A model generated the notes under the pieces. That model made no database searches. It worked only from the letters and a program-made list of their open reading frames with translations, and was not told where the DNA came from. Of a stretch of DNA of 64,000 nucleotides, positions 1 to 12,935 are shown in pieces. Source of the DNA: Buddleja alternifolia (taxonomy: Eukaryota; Streptophyta; Magnoliopsida; Lamiales; Scrophulariaceae); the NCBI GenBank assembly GCA_019426215.1, contig CM033401.1:11971134-12035133 (forward strand). The letters are read 5' to 3'. Both the position numbers and the translations under genes were made by a program. Numbering within the stretch: position 1 is the stretch's first letter; each line of letters opens with the position of its first letter.

Positions 1-860
1 TTTTGGCATCTCAAAAGCATCTTCCATTATCACAACAGCACTTGAAATCAAGTTTTGGAAAAAGATAAAAATAGACAACCAAAATTACTTCGTATAATAA
101 CCAAATTTACACTTGGAGCCAAAATAAGAATGAATAGTTTTTCCAATCACTGTGATAAGCAATCATATTGTATTGTCTGTCTCCATTGTAAATTTTTTTC
201 TTTTTGATGAAATGAGATGGCTGCATTTCCCAAATAAATATATTATTAATGTATTACACAGTATACACTGCAAGTCCTTGTGGCACACTCAATGTGTGTG
301 CTTAATTATTTAAATATTATAAATAAAAATAATGTGTTTATTTACTATTTTATAGCTAAATTTTTTTCAATGTCGTATATGTTGCTTGAAATCATGTAAG
401 CATAAATTTATCATAATTTATATCATACGTTGTAAGTTGTTATAAATTAATGCAAGAGAAAGATAAAAATAGAAACACAAAGAGCAAAAAATATGTGTAG
501 AGAAAAAATGAGAGGAGAGGGAGAAACGTGTAAAGAGATAGTGGAAGAGTATGAGAAATTTTTTACTCTAATCAAATTTTAATAGGATAAATGTCATACC
601 AACATAACATGATGAGCAGACCGAGTTAGTTTTTCTCAGAGCTCCTGCCATTATAAATACCTAGTATAGATTTATTGTGATAAAAAAACCAGTCAATTAT
701 GACACTTTTTCGGTTAATAACGATTCCCAATCATGTTAAATAAAGCGGCGGATACAATGGCACATGTGGGTCACAGTCATACGCTCATGCGGTTCAGGAA
801 CGCGCCTCAATATCTTCATCACGTTTTGGAGCAAGATAGAGCAGACATAACTTGGACTAG
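1..860. other. AT-rich intergenic sequence
   Basis: No open reading frame, splice pattern or repeat that I can recognise. The stretch is strongly AT-rich, with a purine-rich patch near 480-560. Confidence 0.5.
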
Positions 861-861
861 A

Positions 862-936
862 TATGTAACCTTAAACTCGGGCTTGTCGAGTTAAGGTTTA
901 GGGTATTCCCTTCGTTTTTGGAAAAAAAAAAAAAAC
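862..936 (+). repeat. SINE-like 3' end with A tail
   Basis: The segment holding AACTCGGGCTTGTCGAGTTA, followed by a GGTATT-CCCTTC block, matches the 3' part of the SINE-like repeat at 58704-58881 (AACTCGGGTTTATCGAGCTA then GGTATCCCCTTC). Here it runs directly into a 14-base A tract, as a retroposed SINE tail would. The upstream tRNA-like part is not recognisable, so this is a truncated or decayed copy. That it is a SINE is inferred from the second copy and the A tail. Confidence 0.45.
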
Positions 937-3854
937 ATACTAAAAACATGCTTTTGATTAATATAAAAATAAAACATGATTAAAAACATGCTTTTGATTA
1001 ATATAAAATTTCAAGTTTCTTTTTAGAGATGTAATTATGGGTTTAAGTTGGATGACATATCTATCTGGGGAAATTTTTTTATGATAAAAGTTAAAAAATA
1101 TTATTTTTAGGGATAAGATATGTAGTGTTAAAAGTGTGTTTGGATTAGTTTTTTTTTTTAATGATAATGGTTGAAGTGATATATTTTTTGTTATTAGCAA
1201 TTATTCGGATTGATATGTAGAAAATATTTTTCTTAAACATATCTTAGTCAAACTCATCGATTTAGACATAAAACAATAGCCAAAATGGATCTTATTTTGC
1301 ACGTTGTGTTATTTTGCATTAGAATATGTGATTAATTTGACTCTCGGTGTTGAGAAATAATCTTAAAAAACCTCTATAGTCGATGTGTGAATTGTCAACT
1401 CATGAATAGTAAAATTTCTTCAAAATTAACTAGAGTTTTGAGATATATTTTTTTAAAGTATTTTTGATGATTTGCCAACCAAACATATTAGTTAGAGAAA
1501 AAAATTCTAAGAATTAATTTTTCATAGTAGGAGTCACCAATCAATTAGGGGCTTAAAATTCGAATCCTCATTTTATCGAAAGGCGACAAAATAATATTGT
1601 TCCTTCTTTTACCCTCATCTATCATATCGATTTCTTCTATAGGAGGGTTGAGTTTTATCAAACTAATGCATTATTCTGATTAGGTTTTGATGTCTATGCT
1701 ATATACCGTTTCATATCGAATAGAGTCGAGGGATTTAAGAGGTTTATAAGCCACCACACATCCCTTTCCGTAGTGCGCCGCATTTTTAAGACAAAAGCCG
1801 TGTAGCTCAGACAATACTTCCTGCAAGGATGTTTTGATGCTGAGAAGACAAATGCACGCAACATCAAGTTTCTAGTAGAATCTCTTGCATCTTTGATTGC
1901 ACGAAAAACAGGCAAATCACTATCAATTCCACAAAGGTTATAGTTGAAGCTAGAGATTCTTGATTATAGTTGAATAAAGTCGAGGTCCTAATTTTACTCA
2001 AGTTAATTATATTGTTCGGAAAATTATGAATAGCAATGGCGTTCTAGGAAATCTGTATATTTTTAAAGATATGGCAATTTTTTTTATCAGTAATAGATAC
2101 ATAATATAAGGAATATTCATATATGTCTTAATCGTGTCATCTCTTAAAATTTTCTCAAAAACAATGTGTCATGTGTTCATGTCATATTGAGGTCGTTTCT
2201 ACATGTTCGTGTTGTCTGTGCGTTATGATTTTCCCATATTCTTAAGGACCATTCGTCATTAAATTGGCAATTAGTGATGAGAAAATGAGGAAACATCCGA
2301 ATGATATTAGTTGATATATATGAACTTTGGCACTCAACAGATTATGGTCATGTGCACATGCGGCTAGCTAGTTGATCGACTAGTCGTACTACTAAACCAA
2401 ATTCCACAATCACAAACTATAATTAATTTGTTATAACTAAAACCCATTGATCAGCACCATTAAAGTTTAGAGTGGTACGTGTATATTAAAGACGTTAGAA
2501 TTTTGTCAATTTTTTTATCTAATAGTTTAAATTTTTAGATAATTTAGATATTCAATAATAAACATCGATCAAAAAAATTCATGAATCATGCTTTTTATGT
2601 CAATTAGGAATAGGAGACCATAACAATAATACTATAGAAATAGTTTCGAAAGGTAGGACTCGAACCTAAAAACTCTAGAGTTATTTCTCCTAAGTCTTAT
2701 TACAAAACCTTATCTTGAATCTTCAGTATGTTCCATCTTCAACATTTTGAAGTTATACTCTGTTTTCCCTTTAAGATATGGTTCACAAAACACAATAGTA
2801 ATATATATAGTAGGGTAATTTGCAGTTTTGATCTCATATGTAAGACCGTTTTGATTTTTGGTCTCAAACAAATCCAACTCACCACATTACATCCCGTAAG
2901 CTCGTTTTTTCAGTAACTAATTAGGACATGCACAAAAGGGGTGCAGTTAATTATTTAATGAAAATAACTACGTGCTTTGCACGTCGCTATATATGAGGAT
3001 CAAGATTACAAATTTTCATAAATTTTATGACAAAAAGTGCAAATGGATGAATTTAAATTTTTTTGAAACAATTAAAAAATAAGGAAAATTACTAATAACA
3101 CCCTAAAATAAATTTATATACCCAAAACGTCCATGAAAACTTTGCTAAAAAATTTCATTCCACCAAATTGATAGTGGCATTGATTTGTAATTTTGATAAT
3201 GCTTAGGTGAGAATTCTCATTCAATGACCAACTACCTGCAAGTAGCCGCATTTATTTTTTACGTTCTTTGAGGGAAAAGATGGGCAAAAAGTACCTAAAG
3301 TATTTAATCTATTGCTAGAATTTTACAATTTGCATTTCATATATGATTCTAAAATATTGTTTTCAGTACTATTTTTTAACATGAATTTTTAACTCCAGGA
3401 GCTTGTTTACGGCTTTGGAATTAAGTTATCATTAGCTTCATATTAAGAAACTAAGTTATCATTAATGAAATGATTTTTTATATATATATAGAATTTCTGT
3501 GGGACCTCCAACTTGATGTTTTTTATTCAATTTTTTTATTTTATTTTATCTTTTGAAAGTGTTGGGTTCCATATCTTTGCATACATAGAAAAAATATGTT
3601 CTTAAGTTGATTATACAAATTTTATCGTGAAGACAAAAATTGCCTTATACTTTGTCATTATTTACACCATATTTATTTTATTTTATTTTATTTTATAATT
3701 ACTTTAATTTTGATTTTTTTTTCTGTTTTTTTCCTAATCTTCTTCCCTAAAACTAAAACCCCAACCCTAATTTTTTTATCTCTACACCACCACCAAACAC
3801 TATACTTTTGAATTTAATTTATGAAAATATATTTAAAAAATAAATAATATATAT
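937..3854. other. AT-rich intergenic sequence, no gene recognised
   Basis: The short open frames here are in AT-rich DNA and have no recognisable domain. A block near 2640-2700 contains GGACTCGAACCT, which read on the minus strand resembles a Pol III B box, so a minus-strand tRNA-derived SINE remnant is possible. Around 2815-2900 lies a segment beginning with a 'GTAATTTGCAGTTTTGATCTC' type end, similar to other inverted-repeat element ends in this window. From about 3080 to 3300 the text looks like degraded transposon sequence. Confidence 0.4.
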
Positions 3855-4325
3855 ACATAAGTATATGTATATACACCTGCAGCAGAGAAACAACACCATC
3901 ACCATGGTTTTTACATTGGCTAAGCACCCCCCCTCCCCCCCCCCCAAAAAATCTCTATCGTCGTACCGCCGCCGACTTCCCTGTGTAAAGCCACCGTCGT
4001 CCACGCCAAATCTCGGGCCCTTCTGGTTCGTCTTTTATCACTGGTCCTTCTGCAAATCGATTTGCAGAAGGGCTGCGACGACGACGACGCTTCGATTTTC
4101 AGGAGGACGGAGATGGAGACGGGCTTCGATTTGCAGAAGGACGGCGACGGCATTTTTTATTTGGTGAAGCTGCGACGACGACGGCATTGTAGAAGGCGGC
4201 GACGGTGACGGAGTTGTAGAATGCGGTGGTGGCTGAACATGGCGGCGGCCGGCGGCGTGAGGATGAGTACTGGTGGTGTGGAGGTGGTAGCCATGTTGCA
4301 GGTATACATACATATACTTATGTGT
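3855..4325. repeat. GC-rich fold-back island with inverted-repeat ends
   Basis: A GC-rich block sits inside very AT-rich DNA. Its left end (CATAAGTATATGTATATACA then CCTGCAGCAGAG) is the imperfect reverse complement of its right end (CATAAGTATATGTATGTATA then CCTGCAACATGG on the minus strand). Near the middle, 4046-4071 is a perfect 26-base palindrome centred on ATCGAT. CGACGACGACG runs and a second CGATTTGCAGAAGG copy follow. Overlapping frames exist on both strands but come from GC-rich triplet repetition. Most likely a small fold-back transposon; family not identified. Confidence 0.5.
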
Positions 4326-4328
4326 GTG

Positions 4329-4329
<1 letters not shown>

Positions 4330-4376
<47 letters not shown>
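4330..4376. repeat. (TA)n microsatellite
   Basis: An uninterrupted TA dinucleotide run next to the fold-back island. Further TA runs occur near 6065-6095, 16745-16782, 46300-46330 and 58665-58695. Confidence 0.9.
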
Positions 4377-4379
<3 letters not shown>

Positions 4380-6068
4380 AATATATCTTTATAAATTATA
4401 AATTAAAAAGTATATATTTATATATAAAATATGTTTTTAAATTAAATAAATAATTAAATATAATATGTTTAATATGGACCGTTGATATCTTTTAGATCTA
4501 TAGATGTGATTAATCAAATTTAAAAAATATATAATTATTAATCTGAACCGTCGATTTTATCCTATTTGATCCAATGATTGTTAATCAGGGGCAAAATTGT
4601 CCAAAAAGGTCTAAAATATTATAGCTTGCTGCACTACGCAAGAGTGAGGCGCATAAGGGGTTAAATTGTACTTTTATTTTTTTCATAAGGGGGTGTTCTA
4701 TGAATTTTTATATCACAGAGGGGCTTTTGAATAATTAGAGCTATCACAAGGGGTAAATGAAATTTGAGAGAATTCAAAAGCATTGGACCACACAATGACA
4801 CACTTATGGAAACAAAAATACAATTTACCCCTTATATTTCATAGAGAAATGCTATATATATACCCACATGTAATTTTTCATCGATTTGTCACCGGTCCAT
4901 GATATTGTAAAATTTATATTTGTTATGGTATATATAAATTACGAAAACTAGACCAAATGTATTTATTGTATTCATTTCTTTTTAAAATTAGAATAAGTGA
5001 CGAAATGGTGAAAAATAACGGTGGTATATAATAATCTCGTATTTCATTTCATCCATGCATGCCGTGTATATCAGGTGTAATTCATGTCAAATGTATATTT
5101 AAGAAAATATAATATATACTTGATGTACATAAGCGAAGTGAAATATGAAATAAAGTATTATTTTGCATTAGAGAATCTAAACACGCAAGTCTTCTATTTG
5201 AAAATGATGTATCCTCTTTTCTTTCAAATATAAAATAACATCTTACATTTTCAAACTGTAAGTACGATTAATTTATAGCTAGTTTTTGTAATACTACAAT
5301 TATAAAAATATAAATATAGAAAATCTACCAAAATATTAGACAAATAATTTTGTACTGTAGCAAATTGACGTTAGAGATGAGGTAATTGCTAATTGCATTT
5401 TGCCTTGTTTACAAGTCAATATTTGTTTTATTCTCAAATGTGATGGATCCTGCACATGGCCAAGTTTTATTCTTGAAAGATTACAAATATATAAAACAAA
5501 GATTTTTTGAATCATATCAAAATCTATCCAACCAATCAAAGAAAAGAACTTCAATTCGATTCTCTAAAAATAAATAAATGCTCATCAATTCAATAGTCTA
5601 TTTTCAGGAATAATAATTAAAGCAAACTCAACTTTAACGTGATATATAATGGACAAAGTGTATCTAGTCAGCTTTGATTAGTCACATTTTTATAATAGTA
5701 ATTTTACAAATTCTTTAAGTCGAATCTCCATCTACAACAGGTTGTGTTCTATGATAAAGTTATTCATCAAATCATTTTCGAAATTGACCAATAACTAATA
5801 ATTATAAGAAATATCTCCAAAAGAAAAATAATAAAAAAGAAAATCCAGCTATTCTTTTCCTGAATCTGCGTCGTTAAGATTAGCATGTATAGTGCCAATA
5901 AGTAAGAGCTGATATTTGAGGTGGATGCATTTAAAATAATCAAATAATTGCAAGGGTTTTGGTCTTTGGCACTCATTATTGGGATTAAAGCCTGATTTCT
6001 AAATGCTTATGCGTAAAAGTCAATTGATATGAGATCACAACGAAGCAAAATCAATGACACTACAAGAA

Positions 6069-6099
<31 letters not shown>

Positions 6100-8114
6100 C
6101 AAGTTGCAAAATCAAAGTGGTTACTTTACAAATATTAAGCGGAAATAAATTTTATTTTATCACAATAATAGTATGCACAAGTTTAATAGTGACACGAATA
6201 ATATACAAGTTGTCATTTTTGATAATCAGTGATAAGAAAGTTGGAAAAATTGCATTTTTTGTTCCATAACTTTGCGACGTTTCAATTTTGGTTTCATTCA
6301 TTATGGAATCCACACATATAGTCATATAACTTTCAAAATGTCCCACATTTAATCCCAATAAAAAATTTCATTCAACGTTTAATGGTCGAAACAACTTTGT
6401 TATGTGTTAGTGGAGGGAGTAATTACCAACACCTTCCCTGGCGCGAGCTCGTCAGACCTTGTGTTAACTTTTTTAACAAACAAAGCTGATGTCATCATCA
6501 AAAATTTGCAAAAATTTAGTTTTACACTTCATCTTGAATTGACTATTCTATTGGACCAACCTACCCTTGCATGTGAGGGCGGTAAATGAAATAAAATGGG
6601 TTTTAAGTGTAACAAATCAGTAATTGTTGATTTAAAAAACTATTTGATTTAATTAAATAATGATTTTAAAATCAATAGAATTGTGATTTATCTAAATAAA
6701 TTAGTTTAGTTGAAAAATAAATTAAATAATATTCATATAATTTATTTAACTAAATCAATTTAATTAAAACAACTAAGTTATAATAAGATAATTAAATAAA
6801 ATGCTGTTAAGATTAGAATTTACGAAATTAAAATGATTAATCTAAAAAATGTTAAAATGATAATATATATTAATTGATTTAATGAAAACAACTGAGTTAA
6901 TATTAATTTATTTAATTTAGACCCTAACAAATAATTTATAAACTAGTTTATTGAAAAATAAATTAAACTTATATATTATTATTTATAGCACATAAATAAG
7001 AAAATAATTTAGCTAAAATATGTGAATCCTTTTTAAATTGTTAAGAAAATAAGTAACCTTAAAAGTTTGAAAAAAAGAAAAGGGGAACACTGATTGAGAG
7101 GGAATTGGTCATTTTTAACCTTCAAACGCAACCACTCTCGTGACCCCTTCTCCTAGCCCATTTATCATCAAACCCCAAGTGAGCCGCCATCCCCACCAGT
7201 TAGACCCCCATCCCGCAACCCAGTTAGCAATAAACTGCATTCAAGAGTGGCGACCGTGGGTGACAGGGGTGGCAAAGGGTGCTTGGTGCCTGGTGTTCGT
7301 GGTCGACGATGCAGTTAGAATGAAGCTTGCTGTAAGGGGATTACAAGTCTCAAAAATTTATTTTTGGAGCATTTAATTTCCATTTTACTAACTACTTGTC
7401 ATTTTTCTCAAAACCCAAGGGAACTAACTTATTGCACCAAATTTATATCGTTTTGTACAGTAGGAGCAAAAAAATTGGGACGATTTTGACAGTTTCCCAT
7501 GCCAAAGAATGCGCAATAGCATTGCCTAAATGTCTAACAAACCTAAAACAAATAACTCTTGTAAATGTTAGTATCAAGAAGAAGAGCTCCAACACGTCAT
7601 TTGGTATGCTTATAATATTAGAGTAATGCAGCCCAACACAAGGATTCAAAATCAGTATGAATTACTAGATTACGAGCGTCGCATGGACATATTTTTTGGC
7701 ACAGGAATAGATCTCTTGTGACTATTCCATATGGGCCCTCATAGTCCATTAATTAATGAAATAGGTCAAAAGGTAACAAGAATGAAATATAATGGCCAAA
7801 TGGGCCCACACGGGCATCTCCATTCCATTATTTCAACAACCTTAATGGGCTCAGCTGTTTTCTTTTTCTTTTTCTTTTCTTTTCTACCAAAACATCTATA
7901 AGTTATAGTGGGGGATCTTTTGGACCCCTACCCTTCTGTTTATATATATACAAGGAAAAATAATATTATAAAGAGAAAGCATAAATAATGAGTAATATCG
8001 TGCGCACACGACAACCAAGTATTATCACCACCTTATTTTACCATGGATCCCCTGCCTAGATCTCCGACTTGTGATGGATTTCTTGTTAATGTTAGATGTT
8101 TGACTAGCCATTTA
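4377..8114. other. AT-rich intergenic sequence with degraded repeats
   Basis: No gene recognised. At about 6245-6480 a segment starts with an AAATTGCATTTTTTGTTCC end like those at 18273 and 19309, suggesting a related degraded inverted-repeat element. A moderately GC-rich patch at 7140-7330 has a 78-codon open frame without any recognisable domain. The GGGCCC-containing stretch near 7730-7830 resembles 47690-47780 and may be an old dispersed repeat. Confidence 0.4.
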
Positions 8115-8398
8115 CACTACTACAAAAATGATCTATAACAACGGTTATTTTGGGCCTATAACAGCGGTTTTTAACCGTTGTCATAGGTACCGCTGTTATA
8201 GGGTTTTGACCTATGACAGCGGTTAAACAACCGCTGTCATAGGGTTAAAAAAAAATAAAAAATAAAAAATTGGACGCCTATAACAGCGGTTCCGGTTGAA
8301 CCGCTGTCATAGGATTAAAAAAAATATATATTTGGACGCCTATGACAGCAGTTCCGGCTGAACCGCTGTCATAGGGTCCTTTTTTTATTTTTTTTAAT

Positions 8399-8722
8399 TT
8401 CTCGATTTTAATGTTACCATGTCGGAATGACATGAAATTCGCATGATCATAGCGAAACGGCATTCCGAACAAAACGCAATTATCTTGCGATCTCGTGATT
8501 TTAGCCATCTCAGATTGTTTAAGGCCTCAAATTTGCGTTTTATTACAAAAATAGGGTATTTTCGGGATAAAACATAAATTTGAGGCATTAAACGATCTCA
8601 GATGGCTAAAATCACGAGATCGCAATGTGTTGCATGCGTCTTTTTCAGCACGCTATTTTTCTATGACCATGTGAATTTCGTGTCATTCCGATACCGCAAA
8701 ATTTCAACCGAGAAATATTTTC
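8399..8722. repeat. Long fold-back within the CACTA element
   Basis: Two arms of about 145 bases (around 8399-8544 and 8570-8722) are imperfect reverse complements. An example is CGATCTCGTGATTTTAGCCA on the left and TGGCTAAAATCACGAGATCG on the right, separated by a spacer of about 25 bases. The RNA would form a long hairpin. It lies just inside the left subterminal repeats, and no protein coding is seen. Confidence 0.75.
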
Positions 8723-8729
8723 GTAAATA

Positions 8730-8873
8730 CACAAATATACGTACAACCACATATAGACAAATATACACGCATCCACACATACACAAATACACCCATTAAC
8801 TTATACACAAATATACATACACCCATCCACATATATATACACACAAATATACATACAACCACATTATACAAAC
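8730..8873. repeat. Left block of the 30-bp minisatellite
   Basis: Degenerate copies of the ACAAATATACATACACCCAT type repeat, the same family as 9912-10590. Its last unit (TACAACCACATTATACA) recurs just after the captured LTR fragment at 9915, as if the LTR had landed in a once continuous repeat tract. Confidence 0.75.
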
Positions 8874-9911
8874 ATATGCAAGTAATTACGCACAAAATCA
8901 AAACACAAAGCAATTGTAGAATTAATACGAAGAATAATATCATATATATATACTCATAACTTTGGCCTTCACATGGCCCTAGTTAAGGAAAAATTAGTTC
9001 ATAATTGAAATTGGGAAAACAATAAAAACATAGAATTACTCATAGATAAAGATGAATATCAAACTAAGAAACTCCCTGTTTTGGATTGATGATCGATTCT
9101 TGATTGGAAGCTTGAATCCCTCCTTTTCCTCTTCTTAGCTCTTCAAGTATGATGATAGGATGACTCAAAACCAAGAGAATGCTCCCCCAAACCCCTGAAT
9201 TTTCGTCCTCACACTCTCAAAGGATGATTTTTTTGATGTCCTCAAGTGAGCTCCCCACTCCCCTTTAAATAGCCAAAAATCCAACTACCAAGAATTTGAA
9301 CTACCCTTCTCTTTCTTTCCTCCTACCAAGAATTTCTACCTACCAAGAATTTGCACCTACCATTCTCTTGTTTTCCACCTAACAAGAATTTCCACCTACC
9401 AAGAATTTGCACCTACCATTCTCTTATTTTCCACCTAACAAGAACATGAGCTGTCACTTTCGTGTTTTCCAGCGCAGGGATAGTGTTTTATTCATAAACG
9501 TCTCCACAGATTTCCGAATTGGATGATTCAAGTACCCGTGTAAAGATAAGACATAGATCTAAAACTTTGTAGAAGGACACTTCATCCAATTCTGTCTCTA
9601 AAAATATCAAAATGGCGTTCCAACGTGGAGGTTGTTTCTGATTTGGCGCCTAGGTGTGCGGAAATGGTACTAAAACATGATTTTGGCTAACTCCAGCTTA
9701 TTTCTTGCTTGTTTGGTCGTGGAGGTGTGAAACATCTTGGCGTAAACTTGTTTTATACATCATTTTTCCACCATTTCTTCAATTGTATCCACTTAAGGCC
9801 TGAAATCACTTAATGCACGAATTAAACGCACAAGTGACAAAATCAAGTGATAAATGAACTTAAAACATAAACGCAAAGGGGCTTAAAAACACGTAAAAAT
9901 GACTCCTATCA
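8874..9911 (-). repeat. Truncated LTR captured inside the CACTA element
   Basis: Read on the minus strand it begins TGATAGGAGTC at 9911 and follows the solo LTR at 12936-14382. Shared blocks include the 'ATCTGTGGAGAC' segment, the 'GGGAGTTTCTTAG' segment and the 'GGCCATGTGAAGGC' segment, in the same order. It stops at about 8874, so the last roughly 600 bases of the LTR are missing. Around 9300-9450 there is also a local direct repeat of CTACCAAGAATTTGCACCTA. No coding sequence. Confidence 0.7.
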
Positions 9912-10590
9912 ACATACAACCACATTATACACAAATATACACACACATATACACAAATAGACCCATTAACATATACACAAATATACATACACCCATTAAC
10001 ATATACACAAATATACATACACCCATCAACATATACACAAATATACATACACCCATCAACATATACACAAATATACATACACCCATCAACATATACACAA
10101 ATATACATACACCCATCAACATATACACAAATATACATACACCCATGAACATATACACAAATATACATACACTCATTAGCATATACACAAATATACATAC
10201 ACCCATCCACATATATCCATACACAAATATACATACACCCATTAACATATACACAAATATACATAGACCCATCCACATATATACATACACAAATATAATT
10301 ACACCCATCAATATATACACAAATATACATACACCCATTAACATATACACAAATATACATACACCCATCTACATATACACATACACAAATATACATACAA
10401 CTACATATACACAAATATACATACACTCATCCACATATATACATACACAAATATACATACACCCATCCACATATATACATACACAAATATTCATACACCC
10501 ATCAATATATACACAAATATACATACACCATCCACACATACACAAATATACATACACCCACACATATACAAATATACATACATATATATA
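9912..10590. repeat. 30-bp minisatellite array
   Basis: Tandem copies of a unit of about 30 bases (ACATATACACAAATATACAT plus ACACCCATCA). The copies are nearly perfect from 9965 to 10150 and become longer and more variable to the right. Because the unit is a multiple of three, it opens long frames on both strands (NIYTNIHTPI repeats on plus, CIFVYMLMGV repeats on minus), which I regard as artefacts. It lies wholly within the CACTA element. Confidence 0.93.
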
Positions 10591-12217
10591 TATAGGGAGA
10601 GAAAGAAAAGAGGCTTACGGCGGCGGCGGCGCGCAGTGGTGCCGAGCTTTTGGGGGGGATCGAGAGAGAGAGAGACCGAGAGTAGTGAGGGAGGCAAAAT
10701 CGGATTTAAGTTTTGAGAGTGAGAGAATTAGGGGCTGCTGGGTGACCTAGCTAAAAACCCGACAGCCTATGACAGCGGTTCGGGGAGAACCGCTGTCATA
10801 TCCCAGACCTATGACATCGGTTTTCCCCGAACCGCTGTTATAGCCCAGACCTATGACAGCGGTTCGGGGAGAACCGCTGTTATAGCCCAGACCTATGACA
10901 GCGGTTCGGGGAGAACCGCTGTCATAGGTCCCATTTTTTTTTTTTTGAAAAATTTATGACAGCGATTCTTGGAGAACCGCTGTCATATCCCGACACTATG
11001 ACAACGGTTAGGGGATAACCGCTGTCATAGGTCCAAACCGAATAGCCCTATGACAGCGGTTTTGCAAAACCGCTGTCATAGGTCCGAACCAAATAGCCCT
11101 ATCACAGCGGTTTTGCAAAACCGCTGTCATAGATACGCTGTAATAGAGTATTTTTGTAGTAGTGTTAGTGGCGCTACCAAACCTGTAAAACACTTGAGTA
11201 ATGTCTTGTTTTATATATCAAATATTTTATTTACCCATGGTATTTGTCTTTTATCTATAAATCTATGTTGTAGTTGATAGAGTCCCGAGGATCATTGCAT
11301 GGCTATGGGAACGGTCGCGCACAAGTAGGTGGCAACTGTGGAACATTTTCTAGGGCCGTGACCATAAACTAGTTCTAAGCCATAGAGAGATGAGAAAAAG
11401 GAAAATCTTAGTCTCATGAAAGCTTGTTCGTACTACATCTCGTAATGGGTGTGCCTTGTTCCATGAGCATTGATCGAGGATCAATGTATGTGCAGAGGGT
11501 CTACACTTGTGTAGTGTGAAGACTAAACAACCCCGCAAGATTCCATATTGGTTCCATGTCAAACTTGATATCCTAAGGGTTACTAGGTGATATCATCCTT
11601 ATGACTTGAGATGTCAGGGCTACGATGGGTATGGTCTACTGCACTTTGATCTTATTCTGGATTCTAGGAGAATCACGAGAGTGAACAAGGCTTGGTGTAG
11701 TCCTTTGTACGACTGAACAAATGGCAACAAAAAAGGGTTCATCCATGGTACAGATACCAGAAGATTTAATATGTTGTTGTGTGACATAGATGGCCAGTGA
11801 AAAATCTCTGGTCAGACTATCGAAGTCATTAAGAAAATGTGGTGATTCTTCTTAGATGGTGAAGGTCACTATGATCACAACACAAACATAGTTATCTAAG
11901 TTACTTGAGTTTCGATTGAGCCCAATCTGTAGACTCGGATCGGGAAATGATGGAAGGAGTGGCTCATACGAAGATTGTAACATGGACTTGTCCATCACTA
12001 TAATAATTTATATCTAGGTCTTCATGGTAACATTGCTAGACATCGAATCATGATCGATGAGAGCCTCGAGTCAAGTTTGGTGCTAAAACTCAAGACCTTA
12101 ATTAAGTGTTTGTGTGACAATTATTCAAGCCTAAGGGAAAGGTCTCATTGTTAGCATGTAACGAACCTAAAGGGTCACATACTTAACTCGAGTATGAACC
12201 TCCTTATGTAAAATGTT

Positions 12218-12515
12218 AGTTCTTTTGTAGAATTAATTGTGTGGAACTAATCCTTAGTGGATTACATTAATTTTTAATGGAATTAATTAAACAAAAATAA
12301 TCCTAAGTGGATTAAATTAATTATTAGGCAGAATTAAGTGAGAGAGATTAATTAATTAAAAATAATAGTTCTTTTGTAGAATTAATTGTGTGGAACTAAT
12401 CCTTAGTGGATTACATTAATTTTTAATGGAATTAATTAAACAAAAATAATCCTCAGTGGATTAAATTAATTATTAGGTAGAATTAATTGAGAGAGATTAA
12501 TTAATTAAAAATAAT
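12218..12515. repeat. 149-bp tandem duplication
   Basis: Two adjacent copies starting AGTTCTTTTGTAGAATTAAT at 12218 and 12367 differ at only a few positions (for example CCTAAGTGG versus CCTCAGTGG). They lie in the AT-rich part of the degenerate LTR. A comparable 84-bp tandem duplication lies in the LTR at 40984-42735. Confidence 0.9.
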
Positions 12516-12935
12516 AAATGTATTAATTAATTATCCTATGTGGATTAATTAATTAAAGGTAAATATTTAATTACCTTGTGTCGGTGAATTAAATATAGTA
12601 TCCAAATATTTAATTATTCCATGGTGGAAGTAATTAATAAAATAAGGAAGTAAAATCAAATAATATATTTCTTGTGTAAAAAGATATTTGATTTAAGCTA
12701 GATTTGGATACACATAGAAGGAATCCTAGAAATTTGACAAAAGTCAAATCCCTAGGAAAGAAGAGGAGAGATGGGCAGCCATAAGGCTTATAAATAAGCC
12801 TCATAGCCGTCGTCCCCTAGAGTTGGAACACGCATGCTTCTTCTACTTTGTGACAAAATCTCTCTTCTCATCTTCTCTCTAGTTTAAGCCTAAACAATTT
12901 TCCTTCCCATATTCTCCATAATCCAAATTAAGTAT

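Larger units (their letters stand above)
8115..11164. mobile_element. Non-autonomous CACTA (En/Spm-type) transposon
   Basis: The element begins CACTACTACAAAAAT and ends ATTTTTGTAGTAGTG, the exact inverted terminus typical of plant CACTA elements. It is bounded by TTA on both sides (8112-8114 and 11165-11167), fitting the 3-bp target duplication of this superfamily. Both ends carry many inverted subterminal repeats with the core CTATGACAGCGGTT/AACCGCTGTCATAG (8150-8375 and 10765-11135), the kind of array bound by CACTA transposase. No transposase (TnpA/TnpD) frame is present, so movement would need an autonomous partner. The interior holds a fold-back segment, an LTR fragment and a minisatellite, listed separately. 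Confidence 0.93.

Noticed and set aside
2640..2700. Possible tRNA gene on the minus strand (GGTTCGAGTCC-like B box)
   Set aside because: No matching A box, no cloverleaf stems and no acceptor stem could be drawn; at most a SINE remnant.
3865..4313. Overlapping frames of 77-100 codons on both strands in the GC-rich island
   Set aside because: High GC and CGA triplet repetition remove stop codons in several frames at once. No domain recognised.
7140..7376. 78-codon frame beginning MTPSPSPFIIKPQ
   Set aside because: Short, no domain, no upstream core promoter at sensible spacing, no splice partner recognised.
9912..10590. Regular 30-bp repeats resembling a CRISPR array
   Set aside because: The repeats are contiguous, with no unique spacers, and the host is a plant. 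It is a minisatellite.
9860..10750. Long open frames on both strands over the minisatellite (188, 283 and 147 codons)
   Set aside because: They are translations of a 30-base tandem repeat whose length is a multiple of three, inside a transposon. No start context, domain or conservation supports a protein.
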